Assembly (NCBI GenBank): GCA_946886805.1 | Contig: CAMPJM010000100.1 | Location: forward strand, 1-10,520 | Origin: an uncultured Flammeovirgaceae bacterium | GTDB lineage: Bacteria; Bacteroidota; Bacteroidia; Cytophagales; Cyclobacteriaceae | Reading direction: 5' to 3' | DNA: 10,520 nucleotides | Shown: piece after piece, positions 5,583 to 10,520 of the stretch | Layout: every line of letters begins with the position of its first letter | Numbering within the stretch: position 1 is the first letter of the stretch | Translations under genes and position numbers: made by a program | The notes under the pieces: generated by a model | Databases searched by the model: none | What the model saw: only the letters and a program-made list of their open reading frames with translations | What the model was told of the DNA's origin: nothing

Positions 5583-6383
5583 TTAGTCGGGCCGTTTGTC
5601 CTCATGTAGGATATCCTCCAATTTCTTTAAACTATTAAAGTTTGCATCAGGGTTTTTCAAGGCTTTGCCGAACTCATACCATAGGCCGTCACCGGGATTG
5701 ATATATTTCCCTACTTTTGTGGGAAGGTTTCCTATTGCTTTTTCTGTTATATAATCAGGCATATAGATCGCCTTTAATATGTGTTTAAGCTCCTTCCATG
5801 GTATGGTTTCCTCTCCAATAACCTTGTTGCTTTCTTCTCTTATAATTATTGCAGACCTTGACAGAAATGAAACTTTGAGGGTTAATCCCGATTCTTCGTG
5901 CTTATTATCTATTTTTTTGTACAGTACTTCAAGCTGCCTTTCTCTTTTACCAGCCTCAAAGATGCCTTGATTGAGTTCCTGAAGAAAATACTCCCAATTT
6001 TTCAAGTCCGCAGGAAATCCTTCAAAAGATTCTTGTCCCGCTTCACTCTCGATTTTCACATGAACGGGATAATCAACCGGGATCTCCTTGAAATACGTGG
6101 TTTTCGCCAGTTGTTTTAAAAGCGCTTCCCTCCAGATAAATGGTAAATTTCCCTTGTAGCTGAAATCATCGTCGATTGAAAACCCTTCCGCTAATATATC
6201 TTCCTCCTCAAGGTCTTCCCTGCCAGTATATTCCAGTTTGAAGTCGACCAATAAGTCCTCTGCTCCGAATTGAACGTCCAAAACATATTGGTAACTGTAA
6301 GGAGGAGGCAATTCAGGCGTAAAATAACTAATTTGTAAACCAGATATGTTTTCCGGCGGCCTTGCATGTTTAGATTTAACCAT
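5583..6383 (-). CDS. Conserved hypothetical protein, unrecognised (266 aa)
   Basis: I do not recognise this family. The 266 residues lack a signal peptide and membrane segments and should be cytoplasmic. The N-terminus is basic and proline-rich (KSKHARPP, ELPPPYSYQY), followed by an alternating beta-rich segment (about 33-55), a very acidic patch (REDLEEEDILAEGFSIDDD, about 55-73), a mixed alpha/beta middle region and a C-terminal helical region with PGDGLWYEFG (about 231-240). No catalytic motif is evident. The start at 6383 is supported by a perfect TAATTTTG -7 element (6388-6395) only 4 nt upstream, which suggests a leaderless transcript. It is divergent from the 2-oxoglutarate oxygenase gene and upstream of the OmpA-family gene. 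Confidence 0.82.
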   Translation of the reverse strand: MVKSKHARPPENISGLQISYFTPELPPPYSYQYVLDVQFGAEDLLVDFKLEYTGREDLEEEDILAEGFSIDDDFSYKGNLPFIWREALLKQLAKTTYFKEIPVDYPVHVKIESEAGQESFEGFPADLKNWEYFLQELNQGIFEAGKRERQLEVLYKKIDNKHEESGLTLKVSFLSRSAIIIREESNKVIGEETIPWKELKHILKAIYMPDYITEKAIGNLPTKVGKYINPGDGLWYEFGKALKNPDANFNSLKKLEDILHEDKRPD

Positions 6384-6387
6384 ATCG

Positions 6388-6395
6388 CAAAATTA
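6388..6395 (-). promoter_or_regulatory. Perfect TAnnTTTG -7 element just upstream of the 266-aa gene
   Basis: Read on the minus strand, 6395-6388 is TAATTTTG. Only GCGA/T-type sequence of 4 nt separates it from the ATG at 6383. No good TTTG lies 19-21 bp further upstream, so the -33 element is weak. Transcription would begin at or near the start codon. Confidence 0.45.
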
Positions 6396-6435
6396 ATATT
6401 ATATATCGCAATAAACCATGGAAAAGATAGCTTGT

Positions 6436-6449
6436 TACTTAATTAAGTA
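6436..6449. repeat. 14-bp perfect palindrome TACTTAATTAAGTA
   Basis: TACTTAATTAAGTA is fully self-complementary and lies in the spacer between two divergent genes, about 50 bp upstream of the minus-strand start. It could be a binding site for a dimeric regulator; AT-richness makes chance possible. Confidence 0.5.
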
Positions 6450-6453
6450 CAAT

Positions 6454-6535
6454 AAATAATTACACATTTATTTTTGGTTTGCCTCATTCCTGTTTCTCCT
6501 GAAGGAGAAATGATAAAAGGCATGTGTAATTATTT
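6454..6535. repeat. 82-bp nested palindrome (perfect 14-bp outer arms)
   Basis: AAATAATTACACAT (6454-6467) is the exact reverse complement of 6522-6535. Inside it, GCCT (6481-6484) pairs with AGGC (6518-6521), and at the centre TTTCTCCT (6493-6500) pairs with AGGAGAAA (6503-6510). The direct tetranucleotide AATA flanks both sides (6451-6454 and 6536-6539), a weak hint of target duplication. It lies between the two divergent promoters and outside both predicted transcripts. A short MITE, a cruciform or a small structured RNA are all possible. Confidence 0.65.
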
Positions 6536-6590
6536 AATAGACTCTTTATAATTAAAAAACATATTTACCAATGTAGCTTAGCTAAACGAC

Positions 6591-6620
6591 ATTGATAGAT
6601 TGATTTATTTATCTACTTTG
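6591..6620 (+). promoter_or_regulatory. Candidate promoter of the 2OG oxygenase, near-leaderless
   Basis: ATTG (6591-6594) and TACTTTG (6614-6620) are 19 bp apart. The -7 box is one base shorter than TAnnTTTG. The final G is 4 nt from the ATG at 6625, which implies a transcript with little or no 5' leader. Confidence 0.45.
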
Positions 6621-6624
6621 CAAA

Positions 6625-7239
6625 ATGAAAAAATACAAGAAATTTGTAGACCACCTGGCTGAAGAAGGTTGGGCAACTTACCCCAATTTTATTTCTGCCG
6701 ATCTAGTTATAGCTCTCCGGGAAGAATTAACAGCACTATACGACCATGGTGAATTTAGGGAAGCCGGAGTAGGCAAGGGAGAAAACTTTAAAGTGAGGCC
6801 GGAGATTAGAAGTGACCGTGTACTTTGGTTGGACCCTCAAAATTTATCAAAACTCCAAAAGCAGTATTGGAATAAAATTAATGATTTAAGGGTGTTATTT
6901 AATAGGGAATTTTATTTGGGTTTAAAATCCTTCGAAGCACACTTTACAAAATATCCGGCAGGTTCATTTTATAAACGACATGTCGACCAATTTCACCAAG
7001 TTCGTTATAGAATCCTATCTTGTCTACTATATCTTAATCCTGATTGGAAGGCCTCTTACGGAGGACAATTGCGAATATACCTACCTGATGGGGATGGGGA
7101 AGGTGGAGAGCGACATGTAGATATAATTCCGATGGCGGGAACATTAGCAGTTTTCAGAAGTGAAGATATTCCACATGAAGTCTTAATTACAGAAAAGCAA
7201 AGATTTAGCATTACCGGCTGGATGAGAAATATTGAATAG
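6625..7239 (+). CDS. 2-oxoglutarate/Fe(II)-dependent oxygenase, PHD2/SM-20-like prolyl hydroxylase type
   Basis: Cytoplasmic dioxygenase that uses O2 and 2-oxoglutarate to hydroxylate a substrate, probably a protein proline. The double-stranded beta-helix core is about residues 100-202. Iron ligands are His119 and Asp121 (RHVDQF) and His184 (IPHEV). Arg193 (QRFSITGW) is positioned to bind the 2-oxoglutarate carboxylate. The segments IRSDRVLWLD (61-70) and LYLNPDWKASYGGQLRIY (135-152) closely follow the pattern of human PHD2 and of the Pseudomonas prolyl hydroxylase that modifies EF-Tu, so EF-Tu is a reasonable but unproven substrate. The 204-residue length is normal for the bacterial group. 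The gene is monocistronic, divergent from the 266-aa gene and convergent with the DUF2141 gene. Confidence 0.9.
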   Translation: MKKYKKFVDHLAEEGWATYPNFISADLVIALREELTALYDHGEFREAGVGKGENFKVRPEIRSDRVLWLDPQNLSKLQKQYWNKINDLRVLFNREFYLGLKSFEAHFTKYPAGSFYKRHVDQFHQVRYRILSCLLYLNPDWKASYGGQLRIYLPDGDGEGGERHVDIIPMAGTLAVFRSEDIPHEVLITEKQRFSITGWMRNIE

Positions 7240-7255
7240 TATAAGGTCAATAATA

Positions 7256-7393
7256 GAAGTCTGTGAGGACACAGAGCTTGGGTGCAGGTTCAAATAAGAC
7301 TTCCTAAGTTTGGTTCATTATACCTTGGCAGTATATTTTGGCTGGCATGCATTATGAAACCTCTGCCGTGTGGAAACAAAACTTCGGAAGTCT
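7256..7393 (+). other. Structured non-coding segment with mutually exclusive stems
   Basis: In the 271-bp spacer between two convergent genes, AGACTTCC (7297-7304) pairs with GGAAGTCT (7386-7393); after a T/C mismatch AAGTTT (7306-7311) pairs with AAACTT (7379-7384); after a G/A mismatch GTT (7313-7315) pairs with AAC (7375-7377). This makes a 17-bp stem over a 59-nt loop in which GGCAG (7327-7331) can pair with CTGCC (7363-7367). An upstream GAAGTCT (7256-7262) can instead pair with AGACTTC (7297-7303), excluding the long stem. TCTGTG/CACAGA (7260-7275) forms another local hairpin. The segment follows the oxygenase stop by 16 nt. Function and transcribed strand are unknown. Confidence 0.5.
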
Positions 7394-7510
7394 AAGCGGG
7401 ACGTACAACTCTATGGTCTTGTGGCACACAAACCACCTACTGCAGTGTAAATGATGCACATATACAAAGATGTTTGTTCTGGAAAATAGTAACATGCAAC
7501 CGCCTATCTC

Positions 7511-7945
7511 CTAGTAATTTAAAGAAATGTCAATTTTGATCGTTTCTTTATCTACAGAAAATTTACATTCATCAAAGTTGGGAGCCCGAAAAAGCTTCTT
7601 CTGATTGTTAGAACTACCATAACCTTCAATTGGTATTCCGACTACATTTTTATCAAGGACACCGTTGCCGTTCTCATCATGCAAAACTGCAATGGCATAA
7701 GTTCCATACGGAATCTCCTCAAAAACCACCGTAGTATGAACTTCGGCTTTTATTTTCTCGTTTTGAAAGGCATATTTAGTTCTATCAGGAAACCCTCTTT
7801 CATTGTTAAATAGTGTAACTAAGACGTAACCATCGCTATTCCGAACATTGGAGATTTTAACTTCAAGCTTTGAGGTTCCTTGCAATGAAGTGGGATTAGC
7901 TGACATAAAAAACAATCCTAAAAAATAGAATATGAACATGTACAT
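7511..7945 (-). CDS. DUF2141 domain-containing secreted protein
   Basis: A 144-residue exported protein of the DUF2141 family, which has no established biochemical role. The N-terminus MYMFIFYFLGLFFMSANP is a hydrophobic signal peptide with probable cleavage near residues 16-22. The mature part is a beta-sandwich-like domain with the family signatures VRNSDGYVLVTLFNNERGF (about 34-52), YGTYAIAVLHDENGNGVLD (80-98) and GIPIEGYGSSNN (103-114). The Asp/Asn-rich DENGNGVLD loop resembles a calcium-binding loop. It lies 30 nt after the menE stop in the same direction, so it could be the last gene of the men operon, but a candidate promoter overlaps the menE stop codon. Two ATGs (7945 and 7939) are possible; the first is favoured by the promoter spacing. 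Confidence 0.9.
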   Translation of the reverse strand: MYMFIFYFLGLFFMSANPTSLQGTSKLEVKISNVRNSDGYVLVTLFNNERGFPDRTKYAFQNEKIKAEVHTTVVFEEIPYGTYAIAVLHDENGNGVLDKNVVGIPIEGYGSSNNQKKLFRAPNFDECKFSVDKETIKIDISLNY

Positions 7946-7949
7946 ATAA

Positions 7950-7980
7950 AAAATTTAGACAGCTTTTGCGGTTCTTCAAT
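7950..7980 (-). promoter_or_regulatory. Candidate promoter of the DUF2141 gene over the menE stop codon
   Basis: On the minus strand ATTG (7980-7977) and TAAATTTT (7957-7950) are 19 bp apart; the -7 box matches TAnnTTTG except for the last base. It ends 4 nt before the ATG at 7945. The -33 element overlaps the TGA of menE, so the gene may be transcribed apart from the men operon. Confidence 0.35.
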
Positions 7981-9088
7981 TGTCACTTCTTTGACTATTA
8001 AGAGCCGCAACATTTAAATCTCTCATAACTTTACCCGTTTCGGTTTCCAAAAAGCGAGGCAGGTAAAAGATATTCTTAGGAGAATGAAAAACAGGCAAAC
8101 CTGCCTTTAACCTTTCAACCAATGCGGAATTTAAATGTTCAGGAAGCGGCTTTCCTTCAATTAGAAGAACCACTTTTTCTCCTAAAGTAGCATCCTTTAT
8201 ACCCACAATAATGAATCTTCTCTCACTTAAAAGGTCACCGGCCACGTCTGCGATTTGATGCTCTAGTTTCTCAGCATTTATTTTGATTCCTCCGGAATTG
8301 ATTACATTGTCTATTCTTCCGATCCATTGAAAGCTTTGCTCGTCAATGATTTCCACCAGGTCATTGGTGATGATCGTCTCATTGTTGGTCACCAAGCTAT
8401 TAATAGTCAAACATCCCCGTTCGTCCTGTGCTATATTCACGCCTTCAAAAGCTGTAAAAAAATCGGCTTTAGAGGGTTCATTCATTTTTTTCAATGCGAT
8501 ATGAGACACCGTTTCAGTCATACCGTAAGTGGAATACACAGGGGCTTTTATAACCTGAAGGGCTTCTTCGAGCTGAGAGTCAATTGCTCCACCTCCTATT
8601 ATTATTGCTTTCATCCTGTTTAAAATACCGACTTTTGCCGTATCTTCTCCCAAAGAATTCTTCAACTGCATGGGAATCATCGCAGTAAAATCGAAACGTG
8701 AGTCAGTATTGAAATTTTTTAGGGGGTTAGAACAAGGAGAAACAATGGTCATATTCATATCTCCTTCGAACGCCCGCACCAACATCATCTTCCCTCCTAC
8801 ATAAGCTGTGTCTAGGCACACAAAAGCAGCGTCTCCAGGAGACAAGCTCAACTTTTTTATAGTAAGCCGGGCACTGGCTACCATCTGATGCCGGGTAATA
8901 ATTATTTTTTTGGGAGTTCCAGTGGAACCAGAGGTATGCAATTCAAAAAATTCTTTTCCATTGAGCCAGTCTTTACAAAAAATAAGCGTGTCCTTTTCAA
9001 AATCAGAAAGACCCTCATAATCAAACCTCTCGTTGGAAATTTGGTCATAGGTAAATTCCTTTTGATTCAATAAAAGAACACGCTTCAT
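7976..9088 (-). CDS. menE: o-succinylbenzoate-CoA ligase (short Bacteroidota form)
   Basis: Adenylate-forming enzyme that activates o-succinylbenzoate to its CoA thioester, the substrate of MenB, in menaquinone synthesis. The core motifs are intact: phosphate-binding TSGSTGTPK (52-60), STYGMTETVS (186-195), the ribose-binding TNDLVEI (241-247), the hinge GRIDNVINSGGIKI (267-280), and the C-terminal catalytic lysine Lys363 in ETGKVMR. At 370 residues it is about 100 shorter than Bacillus or E. coli MenE because the N-terminal region is reduced, which is usual in this phylum. It follows menB by 32 nt in the same direction and is followed by the DUF2141 gene. Any CoA-ligase paralogue reading is unlikely given the men context. 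Confidence 0.93.
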   Translation of the reverse strand: MKRVLLLNQKEFTYDQISNERFDYEGLSDFEKDTLIFCKDWLNGKEFFELHTSGSTGTPKKIIITRHQMVASARLTIKKLSLSPGDAAFVCLDTAYVGGKMMLVRAFEGDMNMTIVSPCSNPLKNFNTDSRFDFTAMIPMQLKNSLGEDTAKVGILNRMKAIIIGGGAIDSQLEEALQVIKAPVYSTYGMTETVSHIALKKMNEPSKADFFTAFEGVNIAQDERGCLTINSLVTNNETIITNDLVEIIDEQSFQWIGRIDNVINSGGIKINAEKLEHQIADVAGDLLSERRFIIVGIKDATLGEKVVLLIEGKPLPEHLNSALVERLKAGLPVFHSPKNIFYLPRFLETETGKVMRDLNVAALNSQRSDN

Positions 9089-9120
9089 AATGGAAAAATG
9101 TAAAATTTATATCTCCATTC

Positions 9121-9945
9121 TTACGGAAACTTAGGGAACTTTTTAAAATCAGGCTCCCTCTTTTCAAGGAATGCGTTTTTACCTTCCTGAGCCTCTTCTG
9201 TGAAATAATATAGGAGGGTGGCATTTCCAGCCAATTCCTGAATTCCAGCTTGACCGTCTAATTCTGCATTCAGACCAGCTTTTATCATTCTTAACGCAAT
9301 AGGACTTTTTTTCATCATGATCCTGCACCATCTAACGGTTTCTGCTTCTAATTCTTCCAATGGAACAACCTTATTTACCATCCCCATCTTCTCTGCCTCT
9401 TCTGCGGTATATTGTTCACACAAAAACCAAATTTCCCTGGCTTTCTTCTGCCCCACGTGTCGTGCTAAGTAAGACGATCCAAAACCACCATCGAAGCTAC
9501 CTACTTTTGGCCCTGTCTGACCAAATCTTGCATTTTCAGAGGCAATGGTAAGATCACATACCACATGCAGCACATGCCCGCCTCCTATCGCATAACCGTT
9601 AACCATGGCAATTACCGGCTTCGGCAGAGATTTGATTTTCTTTTGCAAATCCAGAACATTTAACCTGGGTACACCATAATCATCTACATATCCACCTATG
9701 CCTTTAACATTCTGGTCCCCGCCGCTACAAAACGCCTTATCGCCTGCACCTGTAAAAATCACGGTATAAATTTCACTATTTTCCCGGCAATGGTCTATTG
9801 CCTCAATCATCTCCACATTTGTATGTGGTCGAAAAGCGTTGTATACCTCAGGCCGGTTGATTGTTATTTTTGCTATTCCCTCAAAGAATTCAAATTTAAT
9901 ATCCTGATATTCTTTAATTGTTTTCCAATCGAATCTATTCTCCAT
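9121..9945 (-). CDS. menB: 1,4-dihydroxy-2-naphthoyl-CoA synthase
   Basis: Crotonase-fold enzyme that closes the second ring of menaquinone by an intramolecular Claisen condensation of o-succinylbenzoyl-CoA. The 274-residue length is typical. Key features are the oxyanion-hole segments FCSGGDQ (72-78) and GYAIGGGH (117-124), and [20 protein letters not shown] (143-162), the hallmark separating MenB from generic enoyl-CoA hydratases. QTG, instead of the QTD seen in the mycobacterial enzyme, places it in the bicarbonate-dependent type I group. The C-terminal [10 protein letters not shown] is a typical MenB end. The start at 9945 is 5 nt after the menD stop, indicating tight co-transcription and perhaps translational coupling; menE follows. 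Confidence 0.96.
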   Translation of the reverse strand: MENRFDWKTIKEYQDIKFEFFEGIAKITINRPEVYNAFRPHTNVEMIEAIDHCRENSEIYTVIFTGAGDKAFCSGGDQNVKGIGGYVDDYGVPRLNVLDLQKKIKSLPKPVIAMVNGYAIGGGHVLHVVCDLTIASENARFGQTGPKVGSFDGGFGSSYLARHVGQKKAREIWFLCEQYTAEEAEKMGMVNKVVPLEELEAETVRWCRIMMKKSPIALRMIKAGLNAELDGQAGIQELAGNATLLYYFTEEAQEGKNAFLEKREPDFKKFPKFP

Positions 9946-9950
9946 AATTT

Positions 9951-10520
9951 CTATAAACTTTTTTTATATTGATTAAAAATTTCCTGATTACATCTGCTAT
10001 CTGAAAACACTTCCAAAATTTTCGCCCGCCCATTACCTTCAAAGAAATCTGTTAAAGCAAGGGATAATTCGTTCATATTATTTGCACAATAATAATCAAA
10101 ACCAAAGTCTGCTGCTGTATTTTTTGCATTTAATGCCTGCTTTGTTTCGAAATATTCTTCTAATTCCGGTTGCTCGGAGGGGCCTTTGATTAATCTAAAA
10201 ATACCTCCTCCATGATTATTTAAAACAATGACCCTTAAATTACTTATCGGATAATTATGCCAGAATGCATTGCGGTCATAAAAGAAAGCCATGTCTCCTG
10301 TAATTAAGGTGGTTAATTTCCCTGAAGCAAGTGCGGTTCCTACAGCAGTACTGTTTGAACCATCAATGCCGCTGGTTCCACGGTTCGCAAATATGCGTAT
10401 GTCTCTCGGTAAATTGGCGATTATACTGACATACCGGACTGCCATACTATTCGCTACATGTAAATCACTTGATACAGGAATATGTTTCAGAATTGATTCA
10501 ATGGCTTTAAATTCGCCAAA
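9951..10520 (-). CDS. menD: 2-succinyl-5-enolpyruvyl-6-hydroxy-3-cyclohexene-1-carboxylate synthase, C-terminal part
   Basis: Thiamine-diphosphate enzyme that joins 2-oxoglutarate to isochorismate, the first committed step to menaquinone. Only the last 189 residues are inside the window: the frame is open to base 10520, so the internal ATG at 10445 (in ANSMAVRY, a conserved family segment) is not the start. The visible part is the diphosphate-binding domain with [14 protein letters not shown] (46-59 of the visible part) and the thiamine-diphosphate/Mg motif beginning [13 protein letters not shown] (75-87) and ending at Asn101-Asn102, about 25 residues later. A full enzyme is about 550-560 residues, so roughly two thirds lie outside. 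menB starts 5 nt after its TAG stop, which marks a men operon. Confidence 0.95.
   Translation of the reverse strand, partial: FGEFKAIESILKHIPVSSDLHVANSMAVRYVSIIANLPRDIRIFANRGTSGIDGSNSTAVGTALASGKLTTLITGDMAFFYDRNAFWHNYPISNLRVIVLNNHGGGIFRLIKGPSEQPELEEYFETKQALNAKNTAADFGFDYYCANNMNELSLALTDFFEGNGRAKILEVFSDSRCNQEIFNQYKKSL

Noticed and set aside
4824..6383. Firm two-gene operon of the 266-aa protein and the OmpA lipoprotein
   Set aside because: The 78-nt gap and lack of functional relation leave it undecided; not claimed.
6469..6476. TATTTTTG, a perfect -7 match on the plus strand
   Set aside because: No TTTG or TTG lies 19-21 bp upstream, it sits inside the nested palindrome, and it is about 150 bp from the next start, which has a better-placed promoter.
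7256..7303. Possible tRNA relic (7-bp acceptor-like stem with GGTTCAAATA, reminiscent of a T-loop)
   Set aside because: Only 34 nt lie between the arms, there is no D or anticodon arm and no CCA end; the pairing is better explained as an alternative to the long stem.

Overview
The window looks like chromosomal DNA of a Bacteroidota member, most likely from the Cytophagales. The signs are an AT-rich genome, no recognisable Shine-Dalgarno sites, candidate promoters of the TTTG / TAnnTTTG type, a menD-menB-menE menaquinone cluster, a bacillithiol gene (bshB1), a DUF2141 protein and a LysM-tailed M23 peptidase typical of that group. There are no rRNA, tRNA, CRISPR or transposase genes.

Layout. 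Positions 1-951 (+) hold the 3' part of an M23 peptidase gene whose frame is open to the left edge. Positions 958-1193 are a dense, register-keeping array of 33 seven- or eight-base units that ends 2 nt before bshB1 (1196-1918, +). A deoxyhypusine-synthase-like gene (2172-3140, +) follows with its own promoter and a weak terminator. A probable two-gene operon comes next: a 97-residue protein of unknown function (3234-3527) and an XRE/S24 LexA-type self-cleaving regulator (3542-4384). Positions 4385-4823 are a convergent, gene-free stretch packed with hairpins; part of it (4478-4743) is bounded by a 20-bp imperfect inverted repeat and resembles a MITE or REP-type element. On the minus strand are an OmpA-family lipoprotein (4824-5504) and an unrecognised 266-residue protein (5583-6383). 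A divergent spacer (6384-6624) with an 82-bp nested palindrome separates the latter from a PHD2-like 2-oxoglutarate oxygenase (6625-7239, +). A second convergent spacer (7240-7510) has a 97-nt long-stem hairpin that competes with an upstream alternative stem. The rest is a minus-strand operon: menD (partial, runs off the right edge), menB, menE, then a DUF2141 protein.

How the genes fit together. MenD, MenB and MenE catalyse three steps of the o-succinylbenzoate route to menaquinone; menC, menA and the thioesterase are not here, although menE follows menB directly. BshB1 makes the bacillithiol precursor. M23/LysM and the OmpA lipoprotein both act at the cell wall. The other genes look like unlinked housekeeping or regulatory genes. 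The non-coding DNA is the most unusual part: every spacer over about 200 bp except 1919-2171 carries a strong repeat or palindrome, and two or three genes seem to start within a few bases of their -7 element, which suggests leaderless transcripts.
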